A stretch of DNA of 64,000 nucleotides from positions 362,965 to 426,964 of the forward strand of contig NZ_QOCG01000006.1 in NCBI RefSeq assembly GCF_003318235.1. Reading direction: 5' to 3'. Positions 54,343 to 62,017 of this stretch are shown here, piece by piece. The notes beneath the pieces were generated by a model, which worked only from the letters and a program-made list of their open reading frames with translations, had not been told where the DNA came from and ran no database searches. The first letter of the stretch is position 1. Each line of letters begins with the position of its first letter. The stretch is from Loktanella sp. D2R18. GTDB lineage: Bacteria; Pseudomonadota; Alphaproteobacteria; Rhodobacterales; Rhodobacteraceae. A program made the translations under genes and the position numbers.

Positions 54343-56010
54343 TTGCCTGCCCAAAATCTTTCAGAACCGCAAACCCCTGCCGATAAACCCGCAAAGGGTT
54401 GGTTGGCGCCAGGGCACCAAAATCAGCGAAAGGCGGCGCGGCTTGCCGTCATCGCGAGCCTGATTTGGCCATTTCAGGCGTGGTTGGTGGCCTTTGCTTT
54501 GGGTGGGCTGTTGACCGGAGAAACCGTTTCGGCGGCGTTTGTTGCCTCGGGGTTCATTGCGCTTGGCCTTCTCCGGGCCGTATTGGTCTACATGTCCGAA
54601 AAGCATGGTGAAAAGGCTGCGATCAAGGTGATCCGCGCGGCGCGTGCCCTAATCGTTGGGCGCGAAGCAATGCGCGCAGAGGCCTGTGATTTTGGCGGCG
54701 CGGGCAGCATTGCGGCGCTCGCGGGCGAAAAACTAGATCTGCTGGCCCCATTCATCACCCGCTATGCCCCCGCGCGGGCGCGGGTCATGGTGGTTCCGCT
54801 GGTCATTTTGGCCCTTGCCGTTTGGCAATCTTGGGCCGTCGCCGTTATCTTTGTCATCTCCGGCCCGTTGATCCCAGTCTTTATGGCGCTGGTGGGCATG
54901 GCGGCAAAGGAGGCCAGCCGCGATCAGATGGCAGAGGTTGGCACCTTGAACGATCTGTTGGTTGAACGCTTGTCAGCCGTGGTCGATATTCGCCTACTCG
55001 GGGCTCAAGATGCTGTGCTGTCGGGGTTCGAAACCCAAGCCCAAGGGCTACGTCAACGGACAATGGCAGTGCTAAGGGTCGCGTTTCTATCGTCCACCGT
55101 GTTAGAGCTTTTTGCCGCGATTGGCGTCGCGATGATTGCCGTTTACGTTGGGTTTTCTTTACTAGGGGCATTGGAGTTTGGGGCTTGGGGCGGCACGGTG
55201 ACGCCGCAGGTGGGGATATTCCTGCTTTTGCTTGCGCCGGAGTTTTATCAGCCCCTGCGTGATCTCGCCGCAGCGTGGCACGATAAGGCTGCGGCGGATG
55301 CGGTGCTTGAGGAGCTCAGCGCTTGGGATCGCACAGATACACAAACGCTGATGGGGCAGGGCGGTCCGTCAGCGCGCCTTGATGGGCCGGCAAGCGTTGA
55401 ACTGCGTGGCGCGTCATTGCATGGCGGGATTGCCCTGAATGATTTTGAAATTCGGGCAGGTGAAACCGTGGCGCTTATGGGGGCAAGCGGTACGGGAAAA
55501 ACATCGACACTGCGGGCCATTGCGGGATTGGTTCAGCCGGTTGCCGGCGATCTAATGGTTGCTGGGCATCCGCTGAACAGCGAAACTGCCGACCCTTGGC
55601 GCGCGCGGATAGGTTGGATGCCACAAGCGCCGCATTTTCTAAACGCGAGCCTGCGCTACAATCTGACGCTTGGCGATGGGGGTGACCCGACCGACGCGCT
55701 GAAACAAGCGGCTGTCATGGATGTTGTCGCGGGTTTGCCCCAAGGTCTGCATACGCGGCTGGGCGAAACGGGCGGCGGCTTGTCTGGCGGCGAGGCCCGA
55801 CGGGTGACGCTTGCGCGTGCGATCTATAGTAAACCAGATATTATTTTGGCGGATGAACCGACCGCCGATTTGGATGCGCAAACGGCTGCCGCCGTTACCG
55901 AAGGTTTGCTGGCACAGGCCGCCAAAGGCGTCACGTTGATCGTGGCGACCCATGATGCGGCGCTTGCTGCCAAGATGGACCGGATCATCACGATTGGGGG
56001 TGCGCAATGA
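54343..56010 (+). CDS. cydD: CydD, thiol/haem ABC exporter subunit for cytochrome bd assembly
   Basis: The 555-residue protein is a fused membrane-ATPase half-transporter. Six membrane helices occupy roughly residues 30-310. The ATPase domain has Walker A in MGASGTGKTSTLRAIAG, the signature GGGLSGGEARRV and Walker B IILADEPTADLD. CydDC exports cysteine/glutathione and is required for cytochrome bd maturation. The frame opens at TTG 54343 with ATAGG upstream; no ATG occurs early, so this rare start is likely but not certain. The stop overlaps cydC by four bases. Confidence 0.93.
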   Translation: MPAQNLSEPQTPADKPAKGWLAPGHQNQRKAARLAVIASLIWPFQAWLVAFALGGLLTGETVSAAFVASGFIALGLLRAVLVYMSEKHGEKAAIKVIRAARALIVGREAMRAEACDFGGAGSIAALAGEKLDLLAPFITRYAPARARVMVVPLVILALAVWQSWAVAVIFVISGPLIPVFMALVGMAAKEASRDQMAEVGTLNDLLVERLSAVVDIRLLGAQDAVLSGFETQAQGLRQRTMAVLRVAFLSSTVLELFAAIGVAMIAVYVGFSLLGALEFGAWGGTVTPQVGIFLLLLAPEFYQPLRDLAAAWHDKAAADAVLEELSAWDRTDTQTLMGQGGPSARLDGPASVELRGASLHGGIALNDFEIRAGETVALMGASGTGKTSTLRAIAGLVQPVAGDLMVAGHPLNSETADPWRARIGWMPQAPHFLNASLRYNLTLGDGGDPTDALKQAAVMDVVAGLPQGLHTRLGETGGGLSGGEARRVTLARAIYSKPDIILADEPTADLDAQTAAAVTEGLLAQAAKGVTLIVATHDAALAAKMDRIITIGGAQ

Positions 56011-57647
56011 CCGCCCTTTGGACGATTTTTAAGCTGATCTTGCGCGCGCAGCCTGCGGCGCTGTGGCGTGGCGCGGTGCTTGGGTTTGTGGTGCTCGTGA
56101 TGGGGGCCGCACTACTTGGGCTGTCGGGTTGGTTTATCACGGCTGCGGCTGCTGCGGGGCTTGCAGGTGTCGGCGCGGTCTTTGATGTGTTTCGACCCTC
56201 CGCGATGGTGCGTTTCCTTGCGCTGGGCCGGGCGGCGGCGCGCTATGGTGAACGTATTTTAACCCATGACGCGACATTGCGAGCGCTCGAAGTGCTGCGA
56301 ATGCGGTTGCTGGCCGGTCTAATGGTTGCGCCTTACCCACGGATGGTGCGTATCCGCGGAGCACAGGCATTGAACCGGCTAACGGCTGATGTCGATGCTC
56401 TTGATGGGGTTTCGCTGCGGCTGGTCTTGCCTGTGATCGCTGGGCTTGTGACGCAAATGCTGGCCTTTGTGATGCTGTGGTGGCTGGTGAGCCTGCCCAT
56501 CGCTTTGTGGATTTTTGCAGGCTATGTGGTGGGTGCGCTCGTGATCGGCTGGAAAGCCACACATAAGACCGCGCGTTTGTCGCGCCGGGCAGAGGCTGCC
56601 GGGCAGGCGTTTCGCGCCCGGCTCATTGATATGATCCACGCCCGCCGCGATTTGGCCGTTCATGGGCACCTGACGGTGCAGGCGGATGATGTGGACGACG
56701 CGGACACACGCCGTTTGGCGCTGCAAACCCAACAAGAACAATTCGGGCGCGTTTCTGGCGCTGCCTTTTCAATCCTTGGCGCCGTGGTCGCAGGCGGGAC
56801 GTTGTGGATTGGCATTGCGGCGGTACAGGGCGGGGCGATCGCGCCAGCCTTTGCTGCACTTAGTTTTTTTGCGGCTTTGGCTCTGGCGGAAACCGTGGCC
56901 CCGCTGCGCCGCGCGGCAAGCGACTATGGGCGCATGGCCGAAGCGGCGCGGCGGGTCGCGCGCGATGTCGCAACACCGCTGCCCGAAACTGGCGTAGCAA
57001 AGGAAACCACAGGTGTGTTGCAGGTCGATGCGGTCTGTCTGACCCGTCCGCAGTCAGACGCGCTGATCTTTAACGACCTGAGCCTGAACATCCAAATGGG
57101 CGAAACGGTCGCCCTGACCGGCAAAAGCGGGGCGGGCAAATCAACCCTGCTTTTGGCCATCGCCGGGCTGCATCTCGTCGCGCAAGGGCAAATCAAAATC
57201 GGTGACCTGCGGGTGACAGACATGGATGAAGCATCCCTGCGCAATCACGTCACGCTCTTGCCGCAACGCAGCGTCTTGATGCGGGGCACCGTGCGCGAAG
57301 CGCTTTGCCTTGTCGCACCAGATTGCGACGACGCCGCCCTTTGTCGCGTGTTGGAAGCGGTGCAATTGCGGGCATTGCTGGACCAGCGCGAAGGGCTCGA
57401 CACAATGGTAGGCACCCATGGGGATGCGCTATCGGGCGGGGAGGCGCGCCGCCTGACCCTGGCACGCGCGCTTTTACGGCGCCCAGATTTGCTTTTATTG
57501 GATGAGCCGACAGAAGGATTGGACGAAAAAACCGGGCGGGCTGTGTTGCAAGGCATCCGCAGCGCGCTTCCTAACGCTGCTATCCTTATTGCGGCGCACC
57601 GCGACATAGAGACCCAATTCGCAGATCGCACTTTTGCGCTCCAATAA
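56007..57647 (+). CDS. cydC: CydC, partner of CydD
   Basis: The 546-residue half-transporter pairs with CydD. After six membrane helices (residues ~20-310) the ATPase domain shows Walker A in LTGKSGAGKSTLLLAIAG, the signature DALSGGEARRLTLARAL and Walker B LLLLDEPTEGLDE, then the H-loop His in LIAAHRDIE. The start overlaps the cydD stop (ATGA). About 120 bases with an Fnr-type box and a hairpin separate it from cydA. Confidence 0.93.
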   Translation: MTALWTIFKLILRAQPAALWRGAVLGFVVLVMGAALLGLSGWFITAAAAAGLAGVGAVFDVFRPSAMVRFLALGRAAARYGERILTHDATLRALEVLRMRLLAGLMVAPYPRMVRIRGAQALNRLTADVDALDGVSLRLVLPVIAGLVTQMLAFVMLWWLVSLPIALWIFAGYVVGALVIGWKATHKTARLSRRAEAAGQAFRARLIDMIHARRDLAVHGHLTVQADDVDDADTRRLALQTQQEQFGRVSGAAFSILGAVVAGGTLWIGIAAVQGGAIAPAFAALSFFAALALAETVAPLRRAASDYGRMAEAARRVARDVATPLPETGVAKETTGVLQVDAVCLTRPQSDALIFNDLSLNIQMGETVALTGKSGAGKSTLLLAIAGLHLVAQGQIKIGDLRVTDMDEASLRNHVTLLPQRSVLMRGTVREALCLVAPDCDDAALCRVLEAVQLRALLDQREGLDTMVGTHGDALSGGEARRLTLARALLRRPDLLLLDEPTEGLDEKTGRAVLQGIRSALPNAAILIAAHRDIETQFADRTFALQ

Positions 57648-57669
57648 GTCAGATTAAAGATACTACTTA

Positions 57670-57683
57670 TTGACTTGTATCAA
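57670..57683. promoter_or_regulatory. Fnr-type box upstream of cydA
   Basis: TTGAC-TTGT-ATCAA differs from TTGAT-N4-ATCAA at one position. It lies 85 bases upstream of the cydA start, in the cydC-cydA gap, indicating a separate low-oxygen promoter for cydAB. Confidence 0.7.
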
Positions 57684-57731
57684 TGCTCGTTCTGCGCCGG
57701 GCGCTAGAACATCACCATAATGAAATTTCGG

Positions 57732-57752
57732 GCAGGGGATGAATCCCCCTGC
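57732..57752 (+). promoter_or_regulatory. Hairpin in the cydA leader
   Basis: GCAGGGG (57732-57738) and CCCCTGC (57746-57752) form a perfect 7-bp stem with a 7-base loop, ending just before the GGAG ribosome site. It has no T-run. It may stabilise the leader or influence translation. Confidence 0.5.
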
Positions 57753-57768
57753 GTGTTGGAGAAAAGAC

Positions 57769-59391
57769 ATGGAATTTGGGATCGTAGAGCTGTCGCGCCT
57801 GCAATTTGCAGTGACCGTCATGTTTCACTTCCTCTTTGTGCCGCTCACGTTGGGTCTGTCGATCCTCGTGGCGATCATGGAGACGGTATACGTCATGACG
57901 AACCGTCCGATCTGGCGGCAAATGACAAAATTTTGGGGGATGCTATTTGGCATCAATTTCGCGCTGGGCGTGGCAACCGGGATCACGATGGAATTCCAGT
58001 TCGGGATGAACTGGTCCTACTACAGCCACTACGTTGGTGACATCTTTGGTGCGCCGCTGGCGATCGAAGGTTTGATGGCCTTCTTCCTCGAAGCGACGTT
58101 TGTCGGGCTGTTCTTCTTTGGCTGGGACAAATTGAGTAAAGTCGCGCATTTGGTCGTGGCATGGCTTGTCGCCATTGGGTCGAACTTTTCGGCGTTGTGG
58201 ATTTTGATTGCGAACGGCTGGATGCAAAACCCGGTTGGCGCGGAATTCAACCCGATGACAATGCGCATGGAGATGACGAATTTTTTCGAAGTGCTGTTCA
58301 ACGAAGTTGCACAGGCCAAATTTGTTCACACTGTTTCTGCGGGCTATGTCACCGCGTCGGTCTTTGTGATTGGCGTTTCGGCATGGTACCTGCTGCGGTC
58401 GCGCCACATTGAACTTGCGCGGCGGTCTTTAACAGTCGCGGCGGCCTTTGGTCTGGCCTCGGCGTTTTCGGTTGTCCTGTTGGGCGACGAATCTGGGTAT
58501 TCGGCGACGCATAGTCAGAAAATGAAGCTCGCCGCGATTGAGGCCATGTGGGAAACCCATGATGCGCCAGCGCCGTTCAACCTTGTTGGTTTTCCTGACC
58601 AAGAGGCCCGCGAAACCCATTACGCCATCGAAATCCCTTGGGCGATGGGGCTGATCGGAACGCGGTCTTTGACGACAGAAATTCCGGGGATCAATGATCT
58701 TGTTGCGACCGCCGAAGACCGAATTCGTTCGGGTGTCATCGCCTATGATGCTTTGGTCGAAATCCGCGAAACCCGCGAAGCCACTGATCCCGCTATTTTG
58801 GCGCAGTTCGAAGAGCATTCGGCTGATCTGGGCTTTGCCTTCTTGCTAAAACGCTATGTCGATGACCCGCGTGATGCGACGGAAGAACAGATCATTCAAG
58901 CTTCGAACGACACGGTGCCACAGGTGTGGCCATTGTTCTGGGCTTTCCGGATTATGGTTGGGCTTGGCTTTGGGTTCATCGCAACGATGGCGTATTTCTT
59001 CTACCGCGCTTCGTTCAAGGGCATGGATTTTCCACGGCCTGCGCTGCATCTTGCGGTCTGGATGATCCCAGCCCCATGGATCGCTGCGGAACTGGGCTGG
59101 TTTGTCGCCGAATACGGCCGCCAACCTTGGACAGTGGACGGTGTCTTGCCAACCGCGATGTCAGTCAGCGCCTTGTCGATGACAGAGGTTGCCCTGACGC
59201 TTGCTGGCTTTGTGATCTTTTACACAATCTTGTTCATCGTCGAGATGGGGCTGATGCTGAAATACATCCGCAAAGGTCCTTATGAAGATGTTGAAGCAAC
59301 CGAGGCTTGGAACAAGCGGCATACTGATCGGCTGTCTGGTCGTCGCAATGCCGATGCCATCACCCGCCCTGATGCAACACCTGCGGAGTAA
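57769..59391 (+). CDS. cydA: Cytochrome bd ubiquinol oxidase subunit I
   Basis: CydA carries the three haems of the bd-type quinol oxidase in the inner membrane. The 540-residue protein starts VELSRLQFAVTVMFHFLFVPLT, which contains the haem b595 His, and includes the haem-ligand region LFNEVAQAKFVHTVSAGYV (haem b558 His), then METHDAPAPFNL..P in the Q-loop and GRQPWTVDGVLPT. GGAG seven bases before ATG 57769 supports the start; the frame extends to 57739 into the leader hairpin. The Q-loop is of the long form by overall length. First gene of cydABX. Confidence 0.96.
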   Translation: MEFGIVELSRLQFAVTVMFHFLFVPLTLGLSILVAIMETVYVMTNRPIWRQMTKFWGMLFGINFALGVATGITMEFQFGMNWSYYSHYVGDIFGAPLAIEGLMAFFLEATFVGLFFFGWDKLSKVAHLVVAWLVAIGSNFSALWILIANGWMQNPVGAEFNPMTMRMEMTNFFEVLFNEVAQAKFVHTVSAGYVTASVFVIGVSAWYLLRSRHIELARRSLTVAAAFGLASAFSVVLLGDESGYSATHSQKMKLAAIEAMWETHDAPAPFNLVGFPDQEARETHYAIEIPWAMGLIGTRSLTTEIPGINDLVATAEDRIRSGVIAYDALVEIRETREATDPAILAQFEEHSADLGFAFLLKRYVDDPRDATEEQIIQASNDTVPQVWPLFWAFRIMVGLGFGFIATMAYFFYRASFKGMDFPRPALHLAVWMIPAPWIAAELGWFVAEYGRQPWTVDGVLPTAMSVSALSMTEVALTLAGFVIFYTILFIVEMGLMLKYIRKGPYEDVEATEAWNKRHTDRLSGRRNADAITRPDATPAE

Positions 59392-59396
59392 TAGAG

Positions 59397-60560
59397 ATGA
59401 TCCTGCATGACTTAATGAGCTATGAACTCTTGCGCGTGATCTGGTGGGGCCTTCTTGGGGTTTTGCTGATCGGCTTTGCACTGACGGATGGGTTTGACAT
59501 GGGCGTTGGGGCGTTGCTCCCGTTTGTGGCAAAAACAGATGTTGAACGCCGCGTGGCAATCAACACCATCGGCCCAGTTTGGGAAGGGAACCAAGTTTGG
59601 TTCATCCTCGGGGGCGGTGCGATCTTTGCCGCTTGGCCACCGCTTTATGCGCTCAGCTTTTCGGGTTTCTATCTGGCGATGTTCGTTGTTTTGGCTGCGT
59701 TTATCGTGCGCCCTGTCGCCTTCAAATACCGGTCTAAGCGTGAAGATCCGCGCTGGCGGGCGACTTGGGACTGGGCGCTGTTTGCTTCCGGCGCTGTGCC
59801 AGCCCTGCTGTTTGGTGTCGCAGTTGGCAATGTGATCCAAGGCGTGCCGTTCCATTTCACGGATGACCTGATGCCGATTTATGAGGGCGCATGGTACATG
59901 AAATTCATCGGCCTGCTTGATCCGTTTTCGATCTTGGCTGGGCTCGTGTCATTGTCGATGCTGGTCATGCACGGTTCCGCTTGGTTGACGCTCAAGGCCG
60001 AAGGCAACGTCCAAACCCGTGCCCGTGCAATCGGGTCTATCGCGGCGCTTGTCGCCGTTGGGACCTATGTGTTGGCGGGGCTTTGGCTGGCCGTCGGGGT
60101 CGACGGTTTCGCGACCGTTGGGGAGCTTGTGACTGACGGCCCATCCAACCCGCTGCATTCCGAAGTGGCACGGACAAGTAGCTGGCTTTCCGCCTATGCG
60201 GATCGTCCGTGGATCGCGATTGCGCCAATCATGGGGATCGCAGGTGGGTTGCTAACCTTCCTTGGTCTGCGTGCAGGGCGCGAAGTGTCGACCCTGTTGG
60301 TGTCGAAAATGGCCATCCTTGGGGTGATCTCTTCGGTTGGGCTGACAATGTTCCCCTTCATCATGCCGTCTTCCAGCGATCCACAATCTTCGCTGACGGT
60401 TTGGAACAGCTCTTCGTCGCATCTGACATTGTTTGTAATGCTCGTCGCCACGGTGATCTTTATGCCGATCATCCTGATGTACACGGCTTGGGTCTACAAA
60501 GTCCTGTGGGGCAAGGTCACCGAAGATGATGTCACCGATAAATCTAGCTCACTTTACTGA
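59397..60560 (+). CDS. cydB: Cytochrome bd ubiquinol oxidase subunit II
   Basis: The 387-residue CydB is the haem-free second subunit of the bd oxidase. The N-terminal LIGFALTDGFDMGVGALLPF contains the family acidic residues of the proton path; IGPVWEGNQVWFILGGGAIFAAWPP and FIVRPVAFKYRSK follow. Eight to nine membrane helices are apparent. GGAG precedes the ATG, which lies five bases after the cydA stop. Confidence 0.96.
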   Translation: MILHDLMSYELLRVIWWGLLGVLLIGFALTDGFDMGVGALLPFVAKTDVERRVAINTIGPVWEGNQVWFILGGGAIFAAWPPLYALSFSGFYLAMFVVLAAFIVRPVAFKYRSKREDPRWRATWDWALFASGAVPALLFGVAVGNVIQGVPFHFTDDLMPIYEGAWYMKFIGLLDPFSILAGLVSLSMLVMHGSAWLTLKAEGNVQTRARAIGSIAALVAVGTYVLAGLWLAVGVDGFATVGELVTDGPSNPLHSEVARTSSWLSAYADRPWIAIAPIMGIAGGLLTFLGLRAGREVSTLLVSKMAILGVISSVGLTMFPFIMPSSSDPQSSLTVWNSSSSHLTLFVMLVATVIFMPIILMYTAWVYKVLWGKVTEDDVTDKSSSLY

Positions 60561-60575
60561 AGAAAGGACACGCTA

Positions 60576-60700
60576 TGTGGTATTTTGCATGGATCCTCGG
60601 GCTTCCTCTTGCTGCGATCTTCGCCGTGATGAACGCGATGTGGCTTGAAATGAAGGAAGACGAAAAGATTATCAATGATGAGCAATCGGCTCAAGAGTGA
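60576..60700 (+). pseudogene. cydX: cydX, apparently frameshifted
   Basis: Fifteen bases after cydB, with AAGGA upstream, ATG 60576 begins MWYFAWILG, the typical start of the small CydX/YbgT subunit. In this frame translation then runs out at an early TGA (60627-60629). The expected continuation (LPLAAIFAVMNAMWLEM, then an acidic tail ending SAQE) is present in another frame and stops at 60698-60700. One G is missing around 60600, where GGN-CTT would keep the frame. An intact gene would encode about 41 residues. CydX stabilises the haem environment of bd oxidase. This could be a true mutation or a sequence error. Confidence 0.7.
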
Positions 60701-60714
60701 AACCGACAAAGAGG

Positions 60715-60744
60715 CCATCGGGGCGCGTCCCGCGTTCCCGGTGG
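60715..60744 (+). terminator. Hairpin after cydX
   Basis: CCATCGGG (60715-60722) pairs with CCCGGTGG (60737-60744) with one wobble, and inner GCG/CGC adds to the stem. No T-run follows, so termination would be weak or Rho-assisted. Confidence 0.4.
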
Positions 60745-61045
60745 TATCAGCTCAAACTGAAAAAGTTTGGACGATTTAATGTCGTCTCGAAATACATCAC
60801 AGGGCGGGTCAAACAGACTTGAAAACTATCCGACCACGCTTTTTACGATTCGGATGGGGCTGACGCTCGCCGCAAGCTGGCGTTCTGGCGATACGATGAC
60901 AACAATTCAGACCCCACTCATCACTGGAAAACCGAACACCGGCCGAAGCGTGCCGTGCGCTTGGGCAATTTGAAGGCTCCGCGCACGACGCTCTTGCCCA
61001 AAATGAAACCAAGGAATATGAAATCCAAAGCCGCAAACTCTCGTT
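60745..61045. other. Region between cyd operon and IS66 remnant, no supported gene
   Basis: Short open frames here (for example from 60767) show no family resemblance. The stretch probably includes the decayed left part of the IS66 element; I could not find a convincing IS66 terminal inverted repeat. Confidence 0.45.
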
Positions 61046-61453
61046 ATGAATGAGGGAGCCTCGGGGGCAGGTCAGGCACGACGGACGAAGCGACTTTGGA
61101 CGGATGAAGAGAAGCGGTCGATCTGTTTTCAGACGACGGCAACGAGTGTTTCGGTGGCACAGGTCACCCGGCGCTATGCGATGAACGCTAACATGATCTT
61201 CAAATGGTTGCGTGATTCCAGATATGCGCCTGATTCCGATGCCGTTGAAGAACAGGCGGTTGATGAGACGCCCTGCTTTCTGCCAGCCGAGACTGTGGAC
61301 CGGCCACAGACCAAAGACATGGCCCCACCGACTGACGCCAAGTCCGCGCAAAGCGCGATTGAGATGGATATCGCGGGGGCATCGCTTGCGGATCATCGGT
61401 GGTTACGACCCCGAGGCACTGACCCGTCTGATCCGGGGACTCTTTCCACATGA
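61046..61453 (+). pseudogene. IS66-family OrfA (tnpA) remnant with frame disruption
   Basis: The frame starts with a basic helix-turn-helix region typical of IS66 TnpA (RRTKRLWTDEEKRSICFQ, then VAQVTRRYAMNANMIFKWLRD). The expected C-terminal block ([22 protein letters not shown]) is in a different frame, so there is an indel near the run of five Gs at 61375-61379. The original frame closes at a TGA (61451-61453) that overlaps the tnpB ATG as in intact IS66 elements, so a second compensating change is also implied. Non-functional as it stands. Confidence 0.75.
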
Positions 61454-61614
61454 TCCCTGTTCCAGCGAACACGCGGGGCTGGGTTGCGGCTGGCGTGACC
61501 GACATGCGGTGTGGGTTCACGACGCTGGTACGGTGCTTTGGTGCATTAACGGATCGCGTATTGCTGGGCGGAACTTTTCGCCACTTGAACGAAAAGCCTC
61601 CTAGCATCTGCTAA
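61450..61614 (+). pseudogene. IS66-family OrfB (tnpB) truncated remnant
   Basis: The 54-codon frame begins [19 protein letters not shown] and RCGFTTL, matching the first ~28 residues of IS66 TnpB (normally ~115). Homology then stops, and the frame ends at 61614 with unrelated sequence. The large tnpC transposase gene is absent. The element has therefore been cut off by deletion or another insertion. Confidence 0.75.
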
Positions 61615-62017
61615 ATATAAAATAGGCGGCAAGAGCTTTGCTGTGGCAAGCCAGACATTCCCGACCATATGAACAGCCTTACCCTACGCGGAAAATTACC
61701 CGTTACAGGCGGTCTGGAAGCCAGTACATCCGACTCGGAAATTCTTGACGAATTTGCCAAAATCACGGCTCATAAATTTTTTATAACTGTGTTTTTTATG
61801 CACCCATTATTCCGCCGACGCCTATCCTTTTGTACAGCGCCGTGGGAATTGAAACGGGTTGTAAGTATTCCTCGAAAATCACGAAAAAATTAATGATAAG
61901 AGTGGCTTGGAGGTCGTGGTGTATCTGCAATTCGCAATGCACTTCAGGGTTTAGCTGCGGCGTAATTCTTTGCGCGCGTAATATACCAGCTTCGCGTGCG
62001 TTGCTATTTTTACGCAA
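61615..62017. other. AT-richer intergenic region before the adhesin-like gene
   Basis: About 400 bases without a supported gene. The stretch from roughly 61740 is visibly richer in A and T than the surrounding coding DNA, with several T/A runs. It separates the IS66 remnant from the large secreted-protein gene and presumably contains that gene's promoter. An open frame at 61669-61893 shows no resemblance to anything I know. Confidence 0.5.

Noticed and set aside
61669..61893. 74-codon open frame before the adhesin-like gene
   Set aside because: AT-rich, no ribosome site, no known domain.
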